64,000 bases of DNA. Source: an uncultured Clostridia bacterium (GTDB taxonomy: Bacteria > Bacillota > Clostridia > TANB77 > CAG-508). The position numbers and the translations under genes were made by a program. Shown piece by piece: positions 1 through 8,815 of the stretch. The stretch lies in the NCBI GenBank assembly GCA_944390285.1, contig CALXPN010000001.1, forward strand, positions 318,150 to 382,149, given 5' to 3'. Each line of letters starts with the position of its first letter. Within the stretch, counting starts at the first letter, position 1. Below the pieces are notes generated by a model that saw only the letters and a list, made by a program, of their open reading frames with translations, was not told the origin of the DNA and ran no database searches.

Positions 1-771
1 TTATATTCTTTTATTGCTTTTTTTACATTTGTTATTAACATTTCAGTAACAGCTTTTTGAAAACTTGCACATAAATCAGCTTTATTTATATTTGTATTTT
101 TATGATTTAAATTTATAACTGCAGTTTTTATACCACTAAAACTAAAATCTAATCCTTCAAAATGTGTTATTGGTAAATTTATATTTGGATTTCCTTCTTT
201 TGATAAATTATCAACTTTTGGTCCTCCTGGATAACCGAAGTCCAATTACTCTTGCAACTTTATCAAAAGCTTCTCCAACTGCATCATCTCTTGTTTTTCC
301 TAATATTTCAAATTCATTATATGATTTTACATTTACTAAATGTGTATGTCCACCAGATATAATCAAACATAAAAAAGGTGGTTTTAAATCTTTATGTGTT
401 AGATAATTTCCCGCAATATGACCTTCTATGTGATTTACAGCAATAAGCGGTTTTTTGGTTACATAACTTAATCCTTTTGCATAAGAAACTCCAACTAATA
501 ATGCTCCAACAAGACCTGGTCCTTGAGTAACTGCAATCGCATCTATATCTTCTAATTTTACATTAGCTTTTTTTATTGCTTGTTTCATTATCATATTTAT
601 TACTTCTACATGACATCTAGATGCAATTTCCGGAACTACTCCACCATATTCCTCATGTATTTTTATTTGAGAATTTATAACATTTGATAAAACTTCTCTT
701 CCATTTTTAACAATTGCAACAGAAGTTTCATCACAACTAGACTCTATTCCCATTATTAAAATATCTTTCAT
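1..771 (-). CDS. tsaD: tRNA N6-threonylcarbamoyladenosine transferase TsaD, frameshifted and cut by the window edge
   Basis: TsaD is the catalytic subunit that transfers threonylcarbamoyl to A37 of ANN-decoding tRNAs. The N-terminal 186 residues read cleanly from ATG 771 and include the family signature [11 protein letters not shown] and the metal-binding HIEGH and SGGHT motifs. After [13 protein letters not shown] the frame is lost. Removing one base near position 237 (a G on the plus strand) restores the expected GYPGGPKVD motif, and the restored frame runs on to base 1 with [13 protein letters not shown] C-terminal sequence. The family is usually about 335-340 aa, so the C-terminal end lies outside the window. 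The gene is normally essential, so a sequencing or assembly error is as likely as a real frameshift. Confidence 0.9.
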
Positions 772-858
772 TTATTTTACAAAACTCCTTTTATAATCAT
801 CTATTATGAAGTTTTAGGGATAACTATTGTTATCCCTAAATTAATTTTTATATTTATA

Positions 859-1602
859 TTATAAAAATAGCCCAATTATATGTTCTACTACCCAAAATAT
901 TCCACTTGTAACTACATTTATTACAGGTGAAACTATATAACCTAAAAATCCAAAAATCCATAGTATAATAAAAACCCAATAAAGTGTTTGATAATTTCTA
1001 TCTAACCAATCTTGTACTTTATATGGTAATAAATGTCTAAAAATTTTTTCACCATCAAGTGGTGGTAATGGAATTAAATTAAATACTCCTAATCCTATAT
1101 TTATAATAATAAGCATATACAAAAATAATATTAATATTTCACCAATAAATGATTGCATAAACGCTATACTCGCAAAATGATCTATTAAAACATATGCTAT
1201 GCAAGCTATAATTGCTATAAAAAAGTTCATTAAAGGACCTGCAAGAGATACAATTGCTTCACAAAAACTACTAGATTTATTACTATTAACAAAATTATTT
1301 GGATTAACTTGTACTGGTTTTCCCCAACCAATATGAGCAAACATAAGCAATATAAATCCAAAAGGATCTAAATGTGCTAAAGGATTTAAAGTTAATCTTC
1401 CTTGACTTCTAGGTGTCGTATCTCCCAATTTATCTGCTGCCATTGCATGTGCATATTCATGAAAAGTAATTGCAACTATAACAGCTGGTAATGTTAATAA
1501 TATACTTAACCATTCGGCTTGAGTCATACTCATTAAAGAAAATAATACTAATAATCCAAGTACTATATATATAACTTTTTTATCTACACCATAACCAAAC
1601 AT
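859..1602 (-). CDS. site-2 protease family membrane metalloprotease (M50, YwhC-like)
   Basis: Predicted intramembrane zinc protease of 247 aa. The zinc motif HExxH is visible as FHEYAHAMAADKLGD near residues 47-62. The second conserved site appears as LIPLPPLDGEKIF near residue 180, the usual NxxPxxxxDG position. There are about five hydrophobic segments. The short length and lack of a PDZ domain match the YwhC-type S2P subgroup rather than RseP/SpoIVFB. It starts at ATG 1602 behind a GGAGG-type RBS (minus strand of 1607-1613). It is followed by tsaD on the same strand with an 87-base gap. The substrate is unknown. Confidence 0.9.
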   Translation of the reverse strand: MFGYGVDKKVIYIVLGLLVLFSLMSMTQAEWLSILLTLPAVIVAITFHEYAHAMAADKLGDTTPRSQGRLTLNPLAHLDPFGFILLMFAHIGWGKPVQVNPNNFVNSNKSSSFCEAIVSLAGPLMNFFIAIIACIAYVLIDHFASIAFMQSFIGEILILFLYMLIIINIGLGVFNLIPLPPLDGEKIFRHLLPYKVQDWLDRNYQTLYWVFIILWIFGFLGYIVSPVINVVTSGIFWVVEHIIGLFL

Positions 1603-1757
1603 TAAATTCCTCCTTAGTAATTTATGATATACTTTGATATTATACCATATTTTATGAAAATTTCAATGTTTTACATTTAATTTTTAAAAATCCAAATACT
1701 TTATTTCGAAAAATTATAAGTTTTATAAAAACTTTTTCAAATAATTAATATTTTAAT

Positions 1758-1786
1758 TTGACATTAATATATATTTAATATATAAT
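1758..1786 (+). promoter_or_regulatory. consensus sigma-A promoter for the 49-aa cysteine peptide
   Basis: TTGACA at 1758-1763 and TATAAT at 1781-1786 are separated by exactly 17 bases, matching the sigma-A consensus perfectly. The predicted start is near 1793, giving a leader of only about 24 bases. Confidence 0.85.
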
Positions 1787-1816
1787 CGCAAAAAAAAATT
1801 GAAAGGAGGTGTCTAT

Positions 1817-1966
1817 ATGAAAAACATTGACTTTGCAAAGTTTTGTGCAGAAGCAAATGGTATATGTAAAGATTGTCGAGTAATGCATGTTTGTCCAGAA
1901 CGGGATCATGATGGCGAGTCAAATTCTTCTACAAGCGAAAAAGATTTTGATCATAAAGGCACCTAA
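1817..1966 (+). CDS. 49-residue cysteine-containing small protein
   Basis: A short ORF not recognised as a known family. It starts at ATG 1817 behind GAAAGGAGGTG and stops at 1964-1966. Four cysteines lie at residues 10, 17, 20 and 26 (C-x6-C-x2-C-x5-C, core ICKDCRVMHVCPE). An acidic, Ser/His-rich tail follows (DHDGESNSSTSEKDFDHKG). The CxxC arrangement could bind zinc or an iron-sulfur centre, or the peptide could be a RiPP-like precursor. No radical SAM or other maturase is visible nearby. The consensus promoter, strong RBS and dedicated terminator argue that it is really expressed. It lies alone on the plus strand between minus-strand genes. Confidence 0.7.
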   Translation: MKNIDFAKFCAEANGICKDCRVMHVCPERDHDGESNSSTSEKDFDHKGT

Positions 1967-2011
1967 AGCTTTAATGGTGTAACTTTATACCTGTAAAAGA
2001 ATAACTCTATA

Positions 2012-2050
2012 AAAAGGGATTGTTATTATAAAATAATAGCAATCCCTTTT
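2012..2050. terminator. bidirectional intrinsic terminator between the Cys peptide and lysS
   Basis: An 18-base stem (2012-2029 with 2033-2050, one G-U pair) with A/T tracts on both sides. It serves the plus-strand peptide gene and the minus-strand lysS. Confidence 0.85.
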
Positions 2051-2076
2051 ACATTTTATCACATATTTTTTTAATT

Positions 2077-3579
2077 TTAATTCAACGGTTTCATTGTTGG
2101 GAATAATATAACATCTCTTATTGAGGCTGAATCTGTAAGAAGCATAACTAATCTATCAATTCCAATTCCCATACCACCTGTTGGAGGCATACCGTATTCT
2201 ATAGCCATACAAAAATCTTCATCCATCATATTTGCTTCATCATCACCTGCTTCTCTTTGTTTTAATTGATCTACAAATCTTTGTCTTTGATCTATCGGAT
2301 CATTTAACTCTGAGTAAGCATTTCCATATTCACGTCCATCAATAAATAATTCAAATCTTTCTACTAATCTCTTATCTGATGGTTTTCTTTTTGTAAGTGG
2401 AGAAACTTCAACTGGATAATCATATACAAATGTAGGCTGTATTAAAGTTTCTTCAACAAATTCTTCAAAGAAAGCATTTATAATATATCCTCTTGTTTTT
2501 TTAGATTCTTCTATCTCTACACCTTTTTCTTTGGCTATAGCAATAGCTTCTTCATCTGTATTAATATTATTAAAATCAATTCCTGTTACTTCTTTAATAG
2601 AATCAATCATTGTAATTTTTTTCCAAGGTGATTCTAAATCTATATCTGTTCCTTGATAATTGATTTTTCCAGTTCCTAATACTTTTTGTGCTACAGTTCT
2701 AATTAAGTTTTCTGATGTATCCATCATATCATTATAATCTTGATATGCTGCATAAAATTCTATACCTGTATATTCGGGATTATGTTTTATATCCATTCCT
2801 TCATTTCTAAACATTCTTCCCATCTCATATACTCTATCAAATCCACCAACTATTAATCTTTTTAAATATAGTTCATTTGCAATTCTTAAATACATATCTA
2901 AATCTAGTGTATTATGATGTGTGATGAATGGTCTTGCTGTTGCTCCACCTGCTATAGTATTTAATATTGGTGTATCTACTTCTAGATATCCATGTTCATC
3001 AAAGAAATTTTTTATTTCTTTTAATATTTTACTTCTTAATAAAAATGTTTCTTTTACCTCAGGATTTACAATTAAATCTACATATCTTTGTCTATAACGT
3101 AAATCTATATCTTTCAATCCATGAAATTTTTCTGGTAAATCTCTTATTGATTTTGTAAGTAACACAACTTCTTTTGCATGAATAGATATTTCTTCTGTTC
3201 TTGTTTTAAATACAAAACCTTTTAATCCAATTATATCTCCTATATCAAAAGTTTTAAAAGCTTTGTAATTCTCTTCTCCTAAATCATTTATACTTACATA
3301 ACTTTGTATTTTTCCTTTACTATCTTGGATTGTACAAAAAGATGCTTTTCCCATTATTCTTTTTGCCATAATTCTTCCTGCAACAGATACATCTTTTCCT
3401 TCATATTCTTCATAATTATCTTTTATATCTTGTGAAAATTCTGTTCTATCATATTTAGTAATTTCAAATGGATCTTTTCCTGCTTTTTGAAGTTCTTTTA
3501 ATTTATCAATTCTAATTTGCATTAATCTGTTAATATCTTCTTCTGTTTGAATTACTTCATTATTTTCATTTTCACTCAT
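2077..3579 (-). CDS. lysS: lysyl-tRNA synthetase, class II
   Basis: Charges tRNA-Lys in the cytoplasm. The protein has 500 aa, the usual length. An N-terminal OB-fold anticodon-binding domain (about 60-150, with [18 protein letters not shown]) is followed by the class II catalytic core. Motif 2 is visible as [23 protein letters not shown] and motif 3 as [15 protein letters not shown] promoter, TTTACA/17/TATAAT, is visible on the minus strand about 40-70 bases upstream of ATG 3579. No T-box is present. It is transcribed alone towards the 2012-2050 terminator. Confidence 0.97.
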   Translation of the reverse strand: MSENENNEVIQTEEDINRLMQIRIDKLKELQKAGKDPFEITKYDRTEFSQDIKDNYEEYEGKDVSVAGRIMAKRIMGKASFCTIQDSKGKIQSYVSINDLGEENYKAFKTFDIGDIIGLKGFVFKTRTEEISIHAKEVVLLTKSIRDLPEKFHGLKDIDLRYRQRYVDLIVNPEVKETFLLRSKILKEIKNFFDEHGYLEVDTPILNTIAGGATARPFITHHNTLDLDMYLRIANELYLKRLIVGGFDRVYEMGRMFRNEGMDIKHNPEYTGIEFYAAYQDYNDMMDTSENLIRTVAQKVLGTGKINYQGTDIDLESPWKKITMIDSIKEVTGIDFNNINTDEEAIAIAKEKGVEIEESKKTRGYIINAFFEEFVEETLIQPTFVYDYPVEVSPLTKRKPSDKRLVERFELFIDGREYGNAYSELNDPIDQRQRFVDQLKQREAGDDEANMMDEDFCMAIEYGMPPTGGMGIGIDRLVMLLTDSASIRDVILFPTMKPLN

Positions 3580-3692
3580 ACTATTTACGCCCCTTTTTAA
3601 TTAATTTGATTTAATTATTATATATCAAATTTTAATTATTGTAAACCTGTTTTTTAATGATTTTTAAGTATTTTTCAAATATTTTATAATTA

Positions 3693-5993
3693 TTAATAAA
3701 TTTTTAAAATTTCTTCTAATACTTTCCACGTTCTTTGAAGTGAACTTATTGAAAGTCTTTCATTTGGACTATGAACATCTTCTGTATCAGGACCTAAACA
3801 TACATATTCTAAATCTTTTATTTTATCTTTAAAAAATCCTCCTTCAACAACTGCTTGCCTAATCATTTTCTCTAAATCTTTTCCATATAAATTTTTGTAT
3901 GCCCTATTACATAAATTTATTAATTCGTTATCTATTTCCTGATTTACTCCTTTTAGTTCTTGACTCCAAATTATTTCTAAATTATTTTTTTCAATTAATT
4001 TATTTAATCTTTTTAAATATATATCTCTTAAATTTAAATCATTTGCTCTAGTTGAATATTCAATATTTATATAATCTTCATCTTCTTTTACAGTTGCCAT
4101 ATTACAAGAAAGAATTACTGCTTTATTTACTTTTTCTAATACTCCATTTTCATAATTATATATAAAATCAATTATTCTATTTGTAATATCTTTTGAAAAA
4201 GCTTTTTTATTTACTTCGTTTCCTTCTTCAATTTCAATTATAACATTTTCATAAAACTCTTTTTGTTTTTTTATTAATTCTTTTACTTTATTTAGTTTTT
4301 CTTTTTTCATAAAAAATTCTACATAAAAATCTCTTGGTATTACATTAACTCTACTTCCACCTGAAATTTCTTTAATATAAACATCTTCAGTCTGTTTTAA
4401 AATATCAATTCCAAGTTTAATTGGATTTCCTCTTTTTTCATCATCTATATTGCCACCTGAGTGTCCACCTTTAAAATTTTTATAAATTAATTTAAATTCC
4501 GTATAATCTCCTAAATTATATTCATACTCTTTTTTTATTCTGGCACTCCACTCTAAACAATTCGCTGATCCAACTAAAATTTTGCCTTCCTTTCCTCCAT
4601 CTAAAGATATAATTTTATTACTCTCTAACTTACTTAAATCAATCTCTTTTGCTCCTATCATAGTTGTTTCTTCTTGAACAGTAAAAATTCCTTCTATATT
4701 TATATTTTTAAATTCATCTGAATTAAGTAAAGCAAGTATTTGTGCAACTCCTATTCCATTATCTGCTCCAAGTGTAGTTCCATCTGCTCTTAAATAATCA
4801 CCATCAACTATTAATTTTATTGAATCTTTTGAAAAATCATGTTCAATGTCATCTCTTTTTTCACAAATCATATCTGTATGTGCTTGAAAGGCTATTGTTT
4901 TCTTATTTTCTTCTGATTTTCTTTTTATTATTACATTGAAATATTCATCTACAAAATATTCAAGATTTCTTTTTTGAGCAAAATCTACTAAATAATCTTT
5001 TATTTTTTCTTCATTTCCTGATTTCCTAGGTATAGAACTTATTTCTCTAAAAAATCTTATAACTTCTTTTGGTTCAATATTATCCAATTCTCTTTGACTT
5101 TCACTACCTACTTCATTTATTTTTTTATTTTTTATCGTATTTTCATTATCAATTTTATCTTCCATCTTATTTTCCTTTTCTCTTTTAGTTTTTCTTTTTA
5201 TATATCTTTTTTTAGTTACAATTTCAGGCTCTAAATCTATATATCTTTTTAAAAATTCTTTTGTTCTTTTTTCTCTAGGATTTTTTATAACTTCTTCTGG
5301 TGAACCTTCTTCTACAATTTTTCCATTATCCATAAAAATAATTCTATCTGCCACTTCTTCTGCAAATTTTATTTCGTGTGTAACAATTATCATTGTTCTT
5401 TTTTCCTTAGCAAGCTTTTTTATAACTTTTAAAACTTCTCCTACAAGTTCTGGATCTAAGCTACTTGTAGGTTCATCCATACAAATTATTTTTGGATTAA
5501 TTGCTAAACTTCTTGCAATTGATACTCTTTGTTTTTGACCTCCAGATAAACTACAAGGATATTCATCTTTCTTATCTAACAAATCCATTTTTTTTAGTAA
5601 TTCATTTGCTATTTTTTCTGCTTCTTCTTTACTTTTATTTAAAATTTTTATAGGAGCAATCATTATATTTTCTTTAACAGATAAATGTGGAAAAAGATTA
5701 AAATCTTGAAAAACCATTCCTATATCTAAATTTATTTTATTTAAAATCTCTTTATCATTATAAATAAGTTTACCTTTTTTTTCTTCTTTTATCATACTTC
5801 TTCCATTTATAATAATATTTCCTTTATCTATTTTTTCTAAATTATTTATGCATCTTAATATAGTTGATTTTCCAGAACCTGAGGCACCTAAAATTACTAA
5901 TGTTTCTCCTTCTTCTACATTAAAAGATATATCTTTTATAACTTCTAAATTATTATATTTTTTTGATAAATTCTTTACTTCTACAATATTCAT
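3693..5993 (-). CDS. fusion: amino-acid ABC transporter ATPase + Xaa-His dipeptidase (PepD, M20-type)
   Basis: A single 766-aa reading frame. Residues 1-250 form a polar amino-acid importer ATPase of the GlnQ type: Walker A GASGSGKST 36-44, Q-loop near 96, signature LSGGQKQR 149-156, Walker B CMDEP, and H-loop His206. After a charged linker (about 250-300), residues from about 300 form an aminoacyl-histidine dipeptidase: FQAHTDM metal ligands, TLGADNGIG, QEETTMIGA, GHSGGNIDDEKRG, and CLGPDTEDVHSP. An internal ATG at 5165 (residue 277), behind AAAGGA with 7-base spacing, would give a 490-aa product, about the length of stand-alone PepD. So both a fusion and a separate dipeptidase could be made. 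It is the last gene of the operon after the binding protein and permease. The link to histidine fits the leader peptide upstream. Confidence 0.9.
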   Translation of the reverse strand: MNIVEVKNLSKKYNNLEVIKDISFNVEEGETLVILGASGSGKSTILRCINNLEKIDKGNIIINGRSMIKEEKKGKLIYNDKEILNKINLDIGMVFQDFNLFPHLSVKENIMIAPIKILNKSKEEAEKIANELLKKMDLLDKKDEYPCSLSGGQKQRVSIARSLAINPKIICMDEPTSSLDPELVGEVLKVIKKLAKEKRTMIIVTHEIKFAEEVADRIIFMDNGKIVEEGSPEEVIKNPREKRTKEFLKRYIDLEPEIVTKKRYIKRKTKREKENKMEDKIDNENTIKNKKINEVGSESQRELDNIEPKEVIRFFREISSIPRKSGNEEKIKDYLVDFAQKRNLEYFVDEYFNVIIKRKSEENKKTIAFQAHTDMICEKRDDIEHDFSKDSIKLIVDGDYLRADGTTLGADNGIGVAQILALLNSDEFKNINIEGIFTVQEETTMIGAKEIDLSKLESNKIISLDGGKEGKILVGSANCLEWSARIKKEYEYNLGDYTEFKLIYKNFKGGHSGGNIDDEKRGNPIKLGIDILKQTEDVYIKEISGGSRVNVIPRDFYVEFFMKKEKLNKVKELIKKQKEFYENVIIEIEEGNEVNKKAFSKDITNRIIDFIYNYENGVLEKVNKAVILSCNMATVKEDEDYINIEYSTRANDLNLRDIYLKRLNKLIEKNNLEIIWSQELKGVNQEIDNELINLCNRAYKNLYGKDLEKMIRQAVVEGGFFKDKIKDLEYVCLGPDTEDVHSPNERLSISSLQRTWKVLEEILKIY

Positions 5994-6017
5994 TTTTCAC
6001 CTCACAACATAATTTCA

Positions 6018-6668
6018 TTAACTATAATACTCTAGTTTTTTCTCTATTCTATTAAATATTAAGGATACTAAAAATGTTAAAACTAGATAGTATGCTCCTG
6101 CCATAAAAAGTGGCATAACAGAAAAATAATAATTTGCTTGTTTTTGTGCAAGAGCAAACATTTCTGATATTCCTATTATTTGTGCTAATGAAGTAGTTTT
6201 TAAAAGTGAAACTACTTCATTTGAAACTGGTGGCAAAACATTTTTTATGATTTGAGGAAGAAGTATTAAGAAAAATGTTTGACATTTATTAAATCCTAAA
6301 GTATATGCTGCTTCACTTTGACCTTTTGGAATACTATTTATTCCACTTCTAAAAATTTCAGCAAAATATGCAGCATAATTTGCCACAAAAGCAATTATTA
6401 TTGCTAAAAATCTATCATAATTAATTTTAAATAAATAATATGGAGCAAAATATACTACAATTATTTGCAACATTATAGGAGTTCCTCTCATTATTAAAAT
6501 ATAAACTCTTGTTATAAATGATATAATTCTACATTTCGAATTTCTAAGAATCCCTATAATAATACCTAGTGGTATAGATAGAATTAATGTTATTATAAAA
6601 ATTTGTAATAAAACTCCTACTCCCGAAAATAATACTTTTCCCAAATTTATTATCTGATTTAAGCTCAT
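6018..6668 (-). CDS. amino-acid ABC transporter permease (HisM/GlnP family)
   Basis: A 216-aa inner-membrane permease of the polar amino-acid importer family. The EAA loop that contacts the ATPase is visible as EAAYTLGFNKCQTFFLILLPQ (about 139-159). Several transmembrane segments are present, including the usual RGTPIMLQ motif at 59-66. It lies 24 bases upstream of the ATPase-dipeptidase fusion and 3 bases after the binding-protein stop, so the three genes form one operon. The substrate class is inferred from the family; histidine or His-containing peptides are suggested only by the context. Confidence 0.93.
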   Translation of the reverse strand: MSLNQIINLGKVLFSGVGVLLQIFIITLILSIPLGIIIGILRNSKCRIISFITRVYILIMRGTPIMLQIIVVYFAPYYLFKINYDRFLAIIIAFVANYAAYFAEIFRSGINSIPKGQSEAAYTLGFNKCQTFFLILLPQIIKNVLPPVSNEVVSLLKTTSLAQIIGISEMFALAQKQANYYFSVMPLFMAGAYYLVLTFLVSLIFNRIEKKLEYYS

Positions 6669-6671
6669 AAA

Positions 6672-7475
6672 TTATCTCTCCTCTAAATTAATCATATCTG
6701 TTCCAAACCATTTTTCAGATATTTCTTTTAATCTGCCTTCGCTTTCTAATTCTTTTAAAGCACTATTTATTTTATCTCTTAGTTCAACATTGTCTTTTTT
6801 TAAACCTACTACTATTCCTTCTGATTTTGAAACTACTTCTGAAGGTATTGTAATATATTTTTCTTGTCTTGAATTTATTAAATAATTTCCAATTGTATTA
6901 GATATATATAAAGCATCAATTCCTCCTACTCCTAAATCTGTAAAAGCCGTTACAAAATCTGAAAATGGTATAATTTCAACTTCTTTTCCAAAATCTGAAG
7001 CTGCTAAATCTGCTTCTTGTATAGAACCTGACTGAACTCCAATCTTCTTTCCTTTTAGCTCATCCTGAGATTTAATTTCACTACCATCTTTTAAAATAAA
7101 AAACATTTCACCTTGTATATACGTATCTGAAAGAGCCATTGTTTTTGCTCTATCTTCTGTATATCCAAATCCACTCCAAATACAATCAATATTTCCTGAA
7201 TCTAATTCTTGTTCTTTAGAAGCCCAAGAAATTGATTGAAACTTAATATCCATTCCTAGCTTTTCACATACAGCTTTTGCTATATCTACATCTACTCCTA
7301 CTATTTCATTATTTTCATTTCTAAAAACCATTGGTGGATAACTATCATCAATTCCAACTACTAAAATATTTTCATTATAAAAATTTTCTTTAGTCCCCCA
7401 AAAATTTTTAAGTACAAGTATTCCAGCTAAAATAATTACTATTATTAATATAAAAATTATAATCTTTTTTTTCAT
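6672..7475 (-). CDS. extracellular solute-binding protein, family 3
   Basis: A 267-aa substrate-binding component of the amino-acid importer. It has an N-terminal hydrophobic anchor (residues 4-24) but no lipobox cysteine, so it is probably held as a signal anchor or secreted rather than lipidated. Family hallmarks are VVGIDDSYPPMVFRNENNEIVGVDVDIA, the GFGYTEDRA motif and the C-terminal EISEKWFG. It starts at ATG 7475 behind AAAGGAGGA. This first gene of the operon lies 185 bases downstream of the attenuator-like terminator at 7662-7696. Confidence 0.93.
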   Translation of the reverse strand: MKKKIIIFILIIVIILAGILVLKNFWGTKENFYNENILVVGIDDSYPPMVFRNENNEIVGVDVDIAKAVCEKLGMDIKFQSISWASKEQELDSGNIDCIWSGFGYTEDRAKTMALSDTYIQGEMFFILKDGSEIKSQDELKGKKIGVQSGSIQEADLAASDFGKEVEIIPFSDFVTAFTDLGVGGIDALYISNTIGNYLINSRQEKYITIPSEVVSKSEGIVVGLKKDNVELRDKINSALKELESEGRLKEISEKWFGTDMINLEER

Positions 7476-7661
7476 AAAATCCTCCTTTTCCTTTATAAAT
7501 CAATATTTTATAAAGTTTTATTTTTAATTTTAAATCTAAAGAATTTTTATTAAACTATAATTAATTTATTAGTTGCGCGCCAGTTTAATAAATCAATTAT
7601 TTTAATAAGCTTTTTTATTTACAATAGTCTTAAAAAATGTTTAATTTTCTTATTATACAAA

Positions 7662-7696
7662 AAGAGCCTTAAAGGTTTAGTACCTTTAAGGCTCTT
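7662..7696 (-). terminator. attenuator-type terminator in the leader of the His-linked ABC operon
   Basis: A perfect 14-bp stem (7662-7675 with 7683-7696, 7-base loop) is followed on the minus strand by a run of T. It lies between the HHH leader peptide and the binding-protein gene, so it would stop most leader transcripts unless relieved. Confidence 0.85.
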
Positions 7697-7707
7697 AAAA
7701 ACACTAA

Positions 7708-7758
7708 AGGCACAAGCATCATCAAAAGCCTGTGCCTACATATTCTAAAGACACAAGC
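7708..7758 (-). promoter_or_regulatory. mutually exclusive hairpins after the His leader peptide
   Basis: Three complementary segments follow the leader stop codon. Segment 1 (7749-7758) and segment 3 (7708-7717) are near-identical, and both can pair over 10 bp with segment 2 (7728-7737), so 1:2 and 2:3 exclude each other. Segment 1 starts at the leader stop codon, so a ribosome paused on the His codons would mask it. CCTTTA just after segment 3 can also pair with TAAAGG in the terminator's 5' arm. The layout resembles a ribosome-mediated attenuator. How the hairpins couple to the terminator is not clear. Confidence 0.6.
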
Positions 7759-7802
7759 TATTTTTTATGATGATGTTTGTTACCATTTAATAAATTTTTC
7801 AT
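7758..7802 (-). CDS. 14-residue histidine leader peptide (MKNLLNGNKHHHKK)
   Basis: A short ORF with ATG 7802-7800 and TAG 7760-7758, preceded by AAAGGAG (7816-7822, 13-base spacing). Codons 10-12 are three consecutive CAT His codons at 7775-7767. A consensus promoter lies upstream. Alternating hairpins and a strong terminator lie downstream, then the importer/Xaa-His dipeptidase operon. This is the arrangement of an amino-acid leader peptide that senses charged tRNA-His. An alternative is a small metal-binding peptide with its own terminator. Confidence 0.65.
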   Translation of the reverse strand: MKNLLNGNKHHHKK

Positions 7803-7840
7803 AAAAAATAAAATTCTCCTTTGATTTTTAATATATTTAA

Positions 7841-7869
7841 ATTTTAGCATGATTTCTAATTATTGTCAA
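7841..7869 (-). promoter_or_regulatory. sigma-A promoter of the His leader/ABC operon
   Basis: On the minus strand TTGACA (7864-7869) and TAAAAT (7841-7846) are separated by 17 bases. The -35 box begins immediately after the stop codon of the upstream gene, so the leader and operon have their own start near 7834. Confidence 0.85.
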
Positions 7870-8697
7870 CTACTTTACTTCATTTTTATATTTAATATTA
7901 GGATTAAAAGCTATAATACTTTCAAAAATCATTGGAAATAATACATTTCCAAGTGCAAATATAGGTCCTCTCCCGAAATTTAATGGTAAACATATTTTTC
8001 TAATTATCCATACTCCAAATAAAATAATCCAACCTATTATTGGTACAAACCATAAAAGTATTAACCATGGGTTAATATCTGAAATTTGATACATTACTAC
8101 ATCTCTATATATTGGAATAATCGCAGCCCAAGCATGTTTTCCAGCTTTATGATATATAATTGCTCTTAAAATAGTATCATAAATAAATACAATTGCAATT
8201 AGTGTTAAAATAGTTTTTATTATTGCATTTGCAAAAAATAATTTAGTAACTATATTTAATTTCTGTTCTGTCGGAATTTCTTTTACAATACTTTCTACAA
8301 TCTCATTTGCAGAATATCCTTCTTCAATTTTAGTTTTTATATCATTTATATCAATATCTTCTTTTATTATTTCTCTTACTGTTTCTGAATCTGTTGTTCT
8401 TAAAATCTCTGTTCCTGCATCTATAATATCTGAACTTATTCCTTGTTTTTCTATTTCTGATTTGTTTTCTTCAATTATTTCAGCAATATCTTCTGTAGTA
8501 TAATTCTCAGATAAATCATCATATAAATTTAAAATATCTTCTTCTGTAATATCATTTATATCAATATTTTGAGTCTTTTCTTGCAATTCATCTAACATTT
8601 CTAAATCTATAGATGTAGTTGCAAAACAAATATTACAAATTGCTAATATAAATATCATTATAAATAAAATAATTTTTATAAATATTTTTTTATTCAT
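7870..8697 (-). CDS. exported membrane protein with C-terminal DUF5684-like domain
   Basis: A 275-aa protein of unknown function. It has an N-terminal signal peptide (cleavage likely after CFA, residue 26), then an acidic helical region rich in Asp/Glu/Ile repeats (about 30-145). At least three transmembrane segments follow, with KHAWAAIIPIYRDVVMYQI and an NFGRGPIFALGNVLFPMIF motif typical of DUF5684 membrane proteins. It starts at ATG 8697 with GAGGTAAA as RBS. It ends at the promoter of the next operon. Confidence 0.75.
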   Translation of the reverse strand: MNKKIFIKIILFIMIFILAICNICFATTSIDLEMLDELQEKTQNIDINDITEEDILNLYDDLSENYTTEDIAEIIEENKSEIEKQGISSDIIDAGTEILRTTDSETVREIIKEDIDINDIKTKIEEGYSANEIVESIVKEIPTEQKLNIVTKLFFANAIIKTILTLIAIVFIYDTILRAIIYHKAGKHAWAAIIPIYRDVVMYQISDINPWLILLWFVPIIGWIILFGVWIIRKICLPLNFGRGPIFALGNVLFPMIFESIIAFNPNIKYKNEVK

Positions 8698-8767
8698 ATC
8701 ATTTTACCTCACATACACATTTACATAATTCATATTTTTACATAAATTCAGACGTTTGTCAATCTAT

Positions 8768-8813
8768 AAAAAACACTAATAAAATATTAAAAAATATTTC
8801 ATTAGTGTTTTTT
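8768..8813 (-). terminator. terminator after aspS
   Basis: Stem of A6-CACTAAT (8768-8780) with its complement (8801-8813) around an AT-rich inner stem, followed by T residues on the minus strand directly after the aspS stop. Confidence 0.8.
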
Positions 8814-8815
8814 AA

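Noticed and set aside
7561..7620. GCGCGC block between the terminator and the binding-protein gene
   Set aside because: A short GC-rich word in AT-rich DNA without hairpin, promoter or RBS function that I could support.
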